From: Pseudomonas xantholysinigenes
GTDB lineage: Bacteria; Pseudomonadota; Gammaproteobacteria; Pseudomonadales; Pseudomonadaceae
Assembly: GCF_014268885.2 (NCBI RefSeq)
Contig: NZ_CP077095.1
Coordinates: forward strand, 434,001 to 498,000
Direction: 5' to 3'
Length of the DNA stretch: 64,000 nt
Under the pieces are notes generated by a model. It saw only the letters and a list, made by a program, of their open reading frames with translations, ran no database searches and had not been told where the DNA came from. The translations under genes and the position numbers were made by a program. Below are positions 26,564-35,435 of this stretch, in pieces (positions within the stretch are counted from its first letter, which is position 1; each line of letters begins with the position of its first letter).

Positions 26564-27025
26564 TCAGCCGGGCTGGCCGCGATCGACCTTGCTGCTGAGG
26601 ATGATCGAAGTGGTGGTTTTCTCCACGCCTTCGAGGCTGCCGATCTGGTCGAGCAACTGGTCCAGTTGTTCCGGCGAGTCGCTGCTCAGCCACGCCACGT
26701 AGTCGAACTCGCCACTCACTGCGCACAACTGTTGCACCTGGCCCATCGCGCCCAGGCGGCGGACGATGTCCTTGCCCGAGCGCGGCTGTGCCTTGATTCC
26801 GACATAGGCCTGCAAGCCACCGCCGAGCAGGCGTTGGCCCAGGCGTACGCCGTAGCCAGTGATCACCTTGCTCTTTTCCAACCGTGCCAGGCGCGAGTTG
26901 ACTGTGGTGCGGGCGATACCCAGGTGGCGGGCGAGGGTGGCGACGCTTTCACGGGCGTTGATCTGCAGCAGGGCGATCAGCTTGCGGTCGATTTCGTCGA
27001 GGGCGATGGCGCGGGAGTCTGGCAT
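26564..27025 (-). CDS. Lrp/AsnC family transcriptional regulator
   Basis: 153 residues. N-terminal HTH (LDEIDRKLIALLQINARESV, ARHLGIARTTVNSRLARLEK) and a C-terminal RAM ligand-binding domain (QAYVGIKAQPRSGKDIVRR, VSGEFDYVAWLSSDSPEQL). These sense amino acids. Its conserved place upstream of davBA suggests it senses lysine or a catabolite and controls davBA, but the toxin-antitoxin pair separates it from its likely target. No autoregulatory site was identified. Confidence 0.9.
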   Translation of the reverse strand: MPDSRAIALDEIDRKLIALLQINARESVATLARHLGIARTTVNSRLARLEKSKVITGYGVRLGQRLLGGGLQAYVGIKAQPRSGKDIVRRLGAMGQVQQLCAVSGEFDYVAWLSSDSPEQLDQLLDQIGSLEGVEKTTTSIILSSKVDRGQPG

Positions 27026-27109
27026 GGTAGGTCTCGGCAGTCGGGCCGCTAGCCTAGCCAGCTCCTGCGGTCCAGGGCAAGACGCGGCGTGGCGGCGCCG
27101 GCGCTTGCG

Positions 27110-27748
27110 TCAGGCTGGAGGTAGCGGATGCGTGCTGATCGGTACGTCCAGCGTTTGGCTGGCTGCCAGGCACCACGCCTGCAGGGCCGAATCGATCGCG
27201 AGCTTGTCGCCCAGCTGTTCCAAGGGGATGGCCTTGGCGAAGCAGCGATAACCTGGCTTGTCCTGGTCGTTGATAGCCCCGTCCAGCGGGTAGCTGATGC
27301 TCGACCAGACGTCTCGATGCCAGTTGCCGTCTTTTTCGGGGACATCGCAGATGACCACCGACAAAACCAGGATGGTTTGGGTGGCCTCGGCTGGCGCGCC
27401 GCTGAACTGGCCAGTGAATTTGTCATATCCCGTGTCGCTGCGGACCCAGGCGCCGAACATCAGGTCGCCCTGACGGTGGTTGTGCCAGGGCTCCGGCTGG
27501 TTTTGCGGCGTGCGCAGCCAGAGCACCGAGATGTCGTGGAACGGCAGGTAGCGCAGTCCGCTGGACTTCAGGTTCTCCAGGCCTGCCACCCGTTGTGGCA
27601 GCGAGTGGGCGTAGGTCTGGTAATAGTCCTGCGCGCCCAGGCTGTCTCGCAGGTAGGCCAGCAGTTCGAACATGCGTTGCTGGTAATCGGCCAGCAGGCG
27701 ATAGGCACGACGTACGTCGAGCAGGGCGTTGCCGAGGGGCTCGGTCAT
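27110..27748 (-). CDS. Uncharacterised 212-residue protein coupled to a nuclease-like gene
   Basis: I do not recognise a family. From the ATG at 27748 (GGAG 6 bases upstream) the protein has a helical N-terminus (LLDVRRAYRLLADYQQRMFE, LLAYLRDSLG), then a beta-rich middle with many aromatic residues (RYLPFHDISVLWLR, WHNHRQGDLMFGAWV, TQTILVLSVVICDVPEKDG). No signal peptide or membrane segment. It overlaps the upstream nuclease-like gene by the ATGA tetranucleotide, so the two are translationally coupled and probably work together. Codon use (strong G/C at third positions) is like the neighbours. Confidence 0.75.
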   Translation of the reverse strand: MTEPLGNALLDVRRAYRLLADYQQRMFELLAYLRDSLGAQDYYQTYAHSLPQRVAGLENLKSSGLRYLPFHDISVLWLRTPQNQPEPWHNHRQGDLMFGAWVRSDTGYDKFTGQFSGAPAEATQTILVLSVVICDVPEKDGNWHRDVWSSISYPLDGAINDQDKPGYRCFAKAIPLEQLGDKLAIDSALQAWCLAASQTLDVPISTHPLPPA

Positions 27749-28449
27749 TTCAGGCTCCATGCCGCGAAAGCGCCTGGTGGCGTTTCGATGTGAAGGCTGG
27801 GCAGGGCATTGAGCCACTGCACCGGATGGGTTTTCAGGTGATGCCAGGCATAGCACCTGGCAAGATCTTCGAGCAGCCGCTGGGCGCCGCTGAATGTGCC
27901 TTCAAGGCCATCTTCCAGGGCCTGGAACAGCTCTTGCCAGCTACGACAGATGAGGGTGAACGGTTTGCCTGTGTGGCCCTGGAGTTCGCGGTGAACCTGG
28001 TCGAGCAGCCGCCCTTGGCCGCTCTGCGAGGTGTCCTTGAGGCCGCCAAGGGTCAGCAACAGGCTACCGGTCTCCAGCACCCCGGCATGCCAGCCGGCCC
28101 TCAGTTCGCGGGCCAGTTGCGCAGGGTCTTGTTGATCGTAGTGGTCGCGGCGCTTGGCTTCGATGAGCAGTGTGCGATTGCCGTCGCTCAACAGCACATC
28201 GGGCTCGACCCGGGTGTTGCCTTCGGGCAGGTACCACGAGGGCCAGAAGGTGATGCTCTGCAAGGGGCCAAACGGCTCGCCCAGCAAGGCCTCGAAGACT
28301 TTGCAGAAGGGCTCGTCGGGTAGATAGGCCAGGCGTTCGAACAGCGTGGCGGTCAGCACATCTTCGGCGCCTTCGCTGCGCTCGATATCGAGTGCCTGGT
28401 TGTGCAGGCCGGTGCCTTTCTTCTTGCCGGCCAAGACCGCATTGAGCAT
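27745..28449 (-). CDS. PD-(D/E)XK nuclease-like protein
   Basis: 234 residues from the ATG at 28449 (GAAGGA upstream). The core reads EPDVLLSDG, then NRTLLIEAKRRDHYDQQ: PD at 83-84 and E97-x-K99, spacing and hydrophobic pattern of a restriction-endonuclease-like PD-(D/E)XK fold. An N-terminal segment (EDVLTATLFERLAYLPDE) resembles the lead-in of several nuclease-like families. No methylase, helicase or specificity subunit is adjacent. The downstream partner gene overlaps by 4 bases. DNA cleavage is inferred from the motif only; it could also be a non-catalytic member. Confidence 0.75.
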   Translation of the reverse strand: MLNAVLAGKKKGTGLHNQALDIERSEGAEDVLTATLFERLAYLPDEPFCKVFEALLGEPFGPLQSITFWPSWYLPEGNTRVEPDVLLSDGNRTLLIEAKRRDHYDQQDPAQLARELRAGWHAGVLETGSLLLTLGGLKDTSQSGQGRLLDQVHRELQGHTGKPFTLICRSWQELFQALEDGLEGTFSGAQRLLEDLARCYAWHHLKTHPVQWLNALPSLHIETPPGAFAAWSLK

Positions 28450-28530
28450 GACGGTTCCTTCGTCTGGAGTCGGTATGCGGGGGATCGTAGCAAAGGCATG
28501 GCCAAGTGTCCGCTGCGAGACACTGGAAAC

Positions 28531-28560
28531 GACAAGGCCGCGCAAGCGCGCGGCCTTGTC
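28531..28560 (-). terminator. Strong hairpin after the lipoprotein gene
   Basis: GACAAGGCCGCGC-AAGC-GCGCGGCCTTGTC, a 13-base perfect stem, followed on the - strand by GTTTCC. It lies 14 bases after the lipoprotein stop and separates it from the nuclease-like pair. Confidence 0.75.
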
Positions 28561-28574
28561 GGGCTGCAGCAACC

Positions 28575-28946
28575 TCAGCGAGAGGCGCTGGTTTGCGCAG
28601 TGGCGCAGGGTGATTTCAGCCCGGCGGTCATGCTCTCGACGTTGTCGAGCATCTGGTTGCCCTTGTCGACCTTCTGGGCGTTCTCCGCCAACTGCATGCG
28701 TTGCTCGTAGGTGGCCGAGGTGCCGTTCATGCTGTTCTTGGTCTCGAGTACCGAGTTGGCGATGCTCAGCAGGCTGCGACCGGTGGAGATCAGGTTGTCG
28801 GTGGCGCTGGGTGTGCAGGGCGAGTTGCCGCTGGCCATCGGGCTGGGCTGCCCGCCCTGGTTGTAGCCTCCCGGCGCCACGCAGCCGGCGAGAGTCAGCA
28901 ATACGGGTGCGATAAGCAGGGCACCAATGCGTCCTTGGATGTTCAT
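28575..28946 (-). CDS. Small putative lipoprotein
   Basis: 123 residues. Signal peptide MNIQGRIGALLIAPVLLTLA with a lipobox LAGC (C22), followed by a flexible Gly/Pro/Ser linker and a helical region (LISTGRSLLSIANSVLETKN). A further cysteine pair (PCTPS, SPCATA) could form a disulphide. Exported and lipid-anchored, with no Asp at +2, so probably outer membrane. No known domain recognised. Confidence 0.8.
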   Translation of the reverse strand: MNIQGRIGALLIAPVLLTLAGCVAPGGYNQGGQPSPMASGNSPCTPSATDNLISTGRSLLSIANSVLETKNSMNGTSATYEQRMQLAENAQKVDKGNQMLDNVESMTAGLKSPCATAQTSASR

Positions 28947-29250
28947 GTGACGTTCCCTCGATCACTGGGCTCCGACCCGGTGCCGAAGCGATGGAGGGAT
29001 TCTAGAAACGGCGCCGTGATGGCGAAATAGAACGGGTGTCCTAAAGGCATTTTGCCGGTGCGCGATGGCGGCGCAGGCGTTGCCGCTAGTCGGTCATTGA
29101 GACTGGCTGGCAGGGCAAAAGGTCCATGGGGCGGGACATGTTCTGAAGGAACGCCCGGGCACACTATGACGTTGGTCGCAGTGCCTGGCACGGCAGAGGG
29201 CGGTTATCCTAGAAGAATAGGTAGCTAAGCAACATAGAGAGAGCGCCGCC
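28947..29250. other. 304-base region between divergent lipoprotein and small orphan gene
   Basis: Should hold the promoters for both neighbours. TTATCCTAGAAG near 29204 could be a -10 for the rightward gene. I see no repeat, terminator or credible reading frame. Confidence 0.3.
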
Positions 29251-29514
29251 ATGCCTTATGTTCTGAGTGTTGCAATGGTCGAGCACGAGGACCGGCACTT
29301 CCCCGCGATCAGCGATGCCCTGGCCTTCTACGAGCGCGCAAGGCTCGAGAATGCCCGGTTACGATTTACCGAAAAGCAGACCTTCGTCGACCTGTTCCCG
29401 GGCATCACCACGGAAGTGGTCGAGCGGGAACTGGCGAGTGTGTGGGAATGGGCGGCGGATGACCCTTTGCAGGTTCGGCCCAGGCTCAAGCGGCGCTATC
29501 TCGTCAAAACCTGA
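29251..29514 (+). CDS. Small conserved-looking hypothetical protein
   Basis: 87 residues, no signal or membrane segment, acidic N-terminal half and basic C-terminus (RPRLKRRYLVKT). AGAGAG lies 8 bases before the ATG, and codons end mostly in G or C, as in real genes here. A terminator follows directly. No domain recognised. Confidence 0.65.
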   Translation: MPYVLSVAMVEHEDRHFPAISDALAFYERARLENARLRFTEKQTFVDLFPGITTEVVERELASVWEWAADDPLQVRPRLKRRYLVKT

Positions 29515-29528
29515 TACCTGGCACGCAC

Positions 29529-29556
29529 AAAAAAACCGCGCAATGCGCGGTTTTCA
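29529..29556. terminator. Bidirectional terminator between small gene and tRNA
   Basis: AAAAAACCGCGC-AAT-GCGCGGTTTT: 7-base stem with A's on the left and T's on the right. It can end the rightward small gene and the leftward tRNA transcript, 3 bases beyond the tRNA CCA end. Confidence 0.85.
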
Positions 29557-29559
29557 AGT

Positions 29560-29636
29560 TGGTGGGCCCACACGGACTCGAACCGTGGACCAAAGGATTA
29601 TGAGTCCTCTGCTCTAACCAACTGAGCTATAGGCCC
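29560..29636 (-). tRNA. tRNA with CAU anticodon, probably tRNA-Ile2 (lysidine-modified)
   Basis: 77 bases including an encoded CCA. Acceptor stem GGGCCTA/TGGGCCC (one T-G pair), D-arm GCTCAGTTGGTTAGAGC, anticodon loop CTCATAA, T-arm CACGG-TTCGAGT-CCGTG. CAU could be Met or Ile2. The GGGCC acceptor start and the TAATCCTTTGGTC variable region look like E. coli tRNA-Ile2 rather than elongator Met, so the C34 is probably converted to lysidine to read AUA. Confidence 0.9.
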
Positions 29637-29653
29637 CCAGTAGGTGCGCCGGA

Positions 29654-32600
29654 TTATAACGAGGGTTTCGATACCGTGCCATCCGAAAGATCCGTTTGTG
29701 CTATGCGAAGAAACGTAGCGGCGAACTCCGCTGGCGGCAGCGGCAGGCTGACGATGTAGCCCTGGATCTGCTCACAGCCTTCGGCGGCGAGGAAGCGTTG
29801 CTGCGCCTGGTTTTCCACGCCTTCGGCGATGATCGTCAGCTGCATGCTGCGGCCCAGGGCGATGATGGCGCGGGCGATGGCGGCATCGTGGGGATCGTCC
29901 GGCAGGCCGCGGATGAACGACTGGTCGATCTTGAGGATATCCAGCGGCAGGCGCTTGAGATAACTGAGCGAGGAGTAGCCGGTGCCGAAGTCGTCAATGG
30001 CCAGTTGCACCCCCAGCTGCTTGAGCTGGTGGAGAATGGCCAGGGCTTCTTCGGCCTGGCTCATGATGAAGTTTTCGGTGATCTCCAGCTGCAGGTCGCC
30101 AGCCTTGAGCTGGTAGGTGCGCAGCAGTTGTTCGATGCGTTTGGCCAGGTTGGGCTGGCGCAACTGGGCGCCGGCCAGGTTGACCGAGAGCGGGCCGAAG
30201 GCGTGGTAGGCCTTCTTCCAGTTGTGCATCTGCCGGCAGGCTTGTTCCAGCACCCAGTCGCCCAGCTGGAGGATGCTGCCGTTCTCTTCGGCGAGGTGGA
30301 TGAACTGTTCCGGCGGCACTTCGCCGAAGCTGGGATGGGTCCAGCGGATCAGGGCTTCGGCGCCGACCAGGCTTTGGGTCTTGAGGCTGAACTTGGGCTG
30401 GTAGCACAGGCTCAGTTCGTTGCGCTCAATGGCCCGGCGCAGCTCGTGCTCCAGGGCGATGCGCTCGCTGGCCTGGGCGGTGAGGTCGCGGGTGTAGGCC
30501 TCGACGCGGTTGCGGCCTTTGGCCTTGGAGCGGTACATGGCAGCGTCGGCGTTGCGGATCAGGCTGGCGACATCGGTGCCGTCCTGGGGATAGAGGCTGA
30601 TGCCGATGCTGGCGCTGGTGAAGAACTCGTGGTCACCGGCCTGGAACGGCGCGTGGAAGCCGGCCAGCAGCTTGTTGGCGATGGCGCTGGCGTCACTGGG
30701 CTTGTGCAGGCCCGGCAGCAGGATGATGAACTCGTCGCCGCCCAGGCGGGCCACGGTGTCGACGTCGCGCACCTGCTCCTTGAGACGCTGGGCGATGCCC
30801 TTGAGCAGCAGGTCGCCGACCGGGTGGCCGAGGCTGTCGTTGATGTGCTTGAAGCGGTCGAGGTCGAGGAACAGCACCGCGCCCTGGCGGTTGGAGGCTT
30901 GGGTGCAGGCGAGGGTGGCCTGCAGGCGATTTTCGAACAGGGCGCGGTTGGGCAGCCCGGTCAGCGGGTCGTGGTGGGCCTGGTAGTCGAGCTTGGCCTG
31001 GGCATGCTTGAGGCTGGAGATATCGGCGAAAACGGCGACGAAATGGGTGATTTCGCGGTCGTGGTTGCGTACCGCGCTGATGGTCAGCCAGCCTGGGTAA
31101 AGCTCGCCGTTCTTGCGCTTGTTGTAGATCTCGCCCTGCCAGTGCCCTTCGGCGGTGAGCTGGTGCCACATGGCGGCATAGAAGGCGCTGTCGTGCTGGC
31201 CGGAGGCGAGCAGGCGTGGTGTCTGGCCGAGCGCTTCGCTTTCGCTGTAGCCGGTGATTTCGCTGAAGGCGCGGTTGACCGCGCTGATGCGTTGCTCGGT
31301 ATCGGTGATCAGCACGCCCTCGGCGGTGTTCTCGAACACCGTGGCGGCCAGTTGCAGTTTTTCCTGCATCAGGTGGCGTTCGGTGATGTCGCGGGCGATG
31401 GTCAGCATGCAGTCGACACCGCCGATCGGCAATGGCCGGGCCGATAGTTCGCAAAGGCGGATCTGGCCGTCGCTGCGGCGAATATGGCAGCTGAAGTCGC
31501 GCACGAAACCTTCGCGCTGGAGCTGCTCGACCAGGCGCTGGCGCTCGCCGGGGTCGACCCAGATGCCCAGGTCCAGGGAGGTCTGGTCGACATTCTGGCT
31601 GATGTCATAGCCGGTCAGGCGGTAGAAGCCCTCGTTGACCTCCAGCAGCAGGCCATCGCTCTGGCGCGACAGCAGCAGGCCGTCGGGCGAGGCGTGGAAG
31701 GCCTTGGCGAACTTCTCTTCGGAGGTCTGCAGCTGCTGCTGGGTTTCCTTGAGCTGGCTGATATCGCGGATCGCCACCACCAGCGCTGGCGTGCTGTCGA
31801 GCTCGAAGGTCTCGGCCGACGTCAGGCCGGTGAACAGTTGGCCATTGCTGCGGCGGAAGGTCATTTCCAGGTTGCGGATGCCGCCGCGGTGCAGGCGTTC
31901 GAGCAGGGCCGGGCCGGTGCCGGCGACGCCCCAGAGCCCGAGCTCGGTGGCGGTGCGGCCGATGACCTGGGCTGGGCCCAGGCCGATGAGCTCTTCGAAA
32001 GCCTCGTTGACTTCGAGCAGGCAACCATCGCTGTGGCGGGCGATGATCAGGATGTCCGGGCATTGCTGGAATACCGAGGCGAACTTCTGTTCCGACAGGC
32101 GCAAGGCGGCTTCGGTGTGCTTGGTTTCGCTGATATCGATCATCAGCCCGCGCATCAGTGGCTTGTGGCCGTGCTTGATCATGCTGACGATGTTGCGGAC
32201 CCACAAGGTATGCCCGTCGGCGCGGATCACCCGGTAGTCCAGGCTGTAGTCGCGCCCGGCGGAGGTCTCGCTGTCGCAGTAGGCCTGGGCCCAGAGTGCG
32301 TCCTCGGGGTGCAGGATGCTGCGCCAGAAGCCGGGCCGGAGCCATTCGCCGGTGGGGTAGCCGAGCAGGTCCTCGGCATGGGGCGAGACGTAGCTGTAGC
32401 AGAAGTCGTTGGCATCCGCTTCCCAGGCGACCGCCGACAGGCTTTCGATCAGGCCGCGGTAGTGGTACTCACTGCTGCGCAGTTCCTGCTCCAGGGCGAT
32501 GCGCCGGGAAATCTCCGAGCTCAGCCGACGGTTGATGCGGATCACCACGGCGAGGATGGCCACCAGCAGCAGGACCCCCGGCAGGCCGTACAGCAGCATG

Positions 32601-33397
32601 TCGCGCCAGAAGGTGCGCTGGTCGACGACGTTGCCCACCCAGCGTTGCTGGATATGGCTGACTTCGCCGCTGCTCATGTCGGCCATGACTTTGTCGAGAA
32701 TGCCCACCAGTACCTTCTGTTGACGCGGCACGGCCATGGCCAGTTGGTAGCGATAGGGCGTCTCGCCACTGACGTACAAACCGTCGAGCTTGAGCTGGCG
32801 CAGGCTCCAGATGCTCGAGGCGAGGTCGCCGACCACGGCGTCCACCTCATCGGTGGCCAATGCCTGAAGGGTCGAGCTGACGTTGGGCATGGCCACCAGG
32901 TTGAGGTCGGGGTGGTGGGTGCGCAGCAACTCGTGGGGGGCGTAGTTTTTCACCACCGCGACCTTCAGGCCGTACAGGTCCTGGAGGTTGCGCGGCTGCG
33001 CGCCGCCGGAGTGGGCGAGGATGACGATGGGGAAGTCCAGGTAAGGCCGGGTGAAGGCCAGGTAGTTCTGGCGCTCCGGAGTGGACATGATGCCGGGCAG
33101 CAGGTCGATGCGATTGTTGCGTGCTTGCTCGAGCACTTCGGTCCAACTGCTGGGCTCGACCGGCGTGAGGGTGATGCCCAGGCGCTCCTGGATCAGGGCG
33201 ATATAGTCGGCGGCCAGTCCCTGGTAACGGCCCTCCTGGTCGCGGAATTCGAACGGCGGCCATGAAGCGTCGACGCCCAGGCGCAGCTGGGGGTGGGCGC
33301 TGAGCCAGGCTTGCTCCTCGTCGGTCAGGGTCAGGGCGCCGGCCGTTGTGTTCCAGGCGAGCAGGATCAGCAACAGGAGGGCCGGCATAAAGGGCAT
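29654..33397 (-). CDS. Periplasmic-sensor GGDEF/EAL protein with SBP_bac_3 and four PAS domains
   Basis: 1247 residues from the ATG at 33397. Order: signal peptide (~1-20), bacterial solute-binding family 3 domain (~30-250, starting LRLGVDASWPPFEF), one membrane helix (LLYGLPGVLLLVAILAVVI, ~270), four PAS/PAC repeats, GGDEF (LARLGGDEF with the RxxD site RDVD five residues before) and EAL (AEALIRW, LEITENFIM, IDDFGTGYSSL, LKIDQSF, AEGVE). Both catalytic sets look intact, so it may make or degrade c-di-GMP in response to a periplasmic ligand, perhaps an amino acid. The gene is monocistronic, next to the tRNA. Confidence 0.93.
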   Translation of the reverse strand: MPFMPALLLLILLAWNTTAGALTLTDEEQAWLSAHPQLRLGVDASWPPFEFRDQEGRYQGLAADYIALIQERLGITLTPVEPSSWTEVLEQARNNRIDLLPGIMSTPERQNYLAFTRPYLDFPIVILAHSGGAQPRNLQDLYGLKVAVVKNYAPHELLRTHHPDLNLVAMPNVSSTLQALATDEVDAVVGDLASSIWSLRQLKLDGLYVSGETPYRYQLAMAVPRQQKVLVGILDKVMADMSSGEVSHIQQRWVGNVVDQRTFWRDMLLYGLPGVLLLVAILAVVIRINRRLSSEISRRIALEQELRSSEYHYRGLIESLSAVAWEADANDFCYSYVSPHAEDLLGYPTGEWLRPGFWRSILHPEDALWAQAYCDSETSAGRDYSLDYRVIRADGHTLWVRNIVSMIKHGHKPLMRGLMIDISETKHTEAALRLSEQKFASVFQQCPDILIIARHSDGCLLEVNEAFEELIGLGPAQVIGRTATELGLWGVAGTGPALLERLHRGGIRNLEMTFRRSNGQLFTGLTSAETFELDSTPALVVAIRDISQLKETQQQLQTSEEKFAKAFHASPDGLLLSRQSDGLLLEVNEGFYRLTGYDISQNVDQTSLDLGIWVDPGERQRLVEQLQREGFVRDFSCHIRRSDGQIRLCELSARPLPIGGVDCMLTIARDITERHLMQEKLQLAATVFENTAEGVLITDTEQRISAVNRAFSEITGYSESEALGQTPRLLASGQHDSAFYAAMWHQLTAEGHWQGEIYNKRKNGELYPGWLTISAVRNHDREITHFVAVFADISSLKHAQAKLDYQAHHDPLTGLPNRALFENRLQATLACTQASNRQGAVLFLDLDRFKHINDSLGHPVGDLLLKGIAQRLKEQVRDVDTVARLGGDEFIILLPGLHKPSDASAIANKLLAGFHAPFQAGDHEFFTSASIGISLYPQDGTDVASLIRNADAAMYRSKAKGRNRVEAYTRDLTAQASERIALEHELRRAIERNELSLCYQPKFSLKTQSLVGAEALIRWTHPSFGEVPPEQFIHLAEENGSILQLGDWVLEQACRQMHNWKKAYHAFGPLSVNLAGAQLRQPNLAKRIEQLLRTYQLKAGDLQLEITENFIMSQAEEALAILHQLKQLGVQLAIDDFGTGYSSLSYLKRLPLDILKIDQSFIRGLPDDPHDAAIARAIIALGRSMQLTIIAEGVENQAQQRFLAAEGCEQIQGYIVSLPLPPAEFAATFLRIAQTDLSDGTVSKPSL

Positions 33398-33490
33398 AGC
33401 GGCCTCTCGATCAGGTGGACTGATTCGAGTGTAGACGGGCATCCGGGCCGCGGGCCAGGCGCTGGCAGCGACCTTCCGTCACAAAAGAAA

Positions 33491-33512
33491 AACCCCGGCC
33501 AGGGCCGGGGTT
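33491..33512 (-). terminator. Terminator of the rpsU-dnaG-rpoD operon
   Basis: AACCCCGGCCAGGGCCGGGGTT is a near-perfect palindrome, followed on the - strand by TTTCTTTTG, 6 bases after the rpoD stop. Confidence 0.9.
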
Positions 33513-33517
33513 GGTCT

Positions 33518-35368
<1,851 letters not shown>

Positions 35369-35435
35369 AACACCCTATCCACTGAAGGTCTTGGCGGGCA
35401 AAAAACAAGCCGAGGATTATACCCGAGCATGGACC

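Noticed and set aside
26358..26726. Leftward open frame of 122 codons overlapping the Lrp-type regulator
   Set aside because: Arg/Pro-rich translation, out of frame with the firm Lrp gene and lacking a ribosome binding site.
28943..29191. Leftward frame of 82 codons upstream of the lipoprotein
   Set aside because: No ribosome binding site or family-like composition, and it covers the expected promoter region of two divergent genes.
29186..29201. Possible sigma-54 promoter starting TGGCAC before the small orphan gene
   Set aside because: The -12 half should be near TTGC but reads AGGGC, so the match is only to the -24 element.
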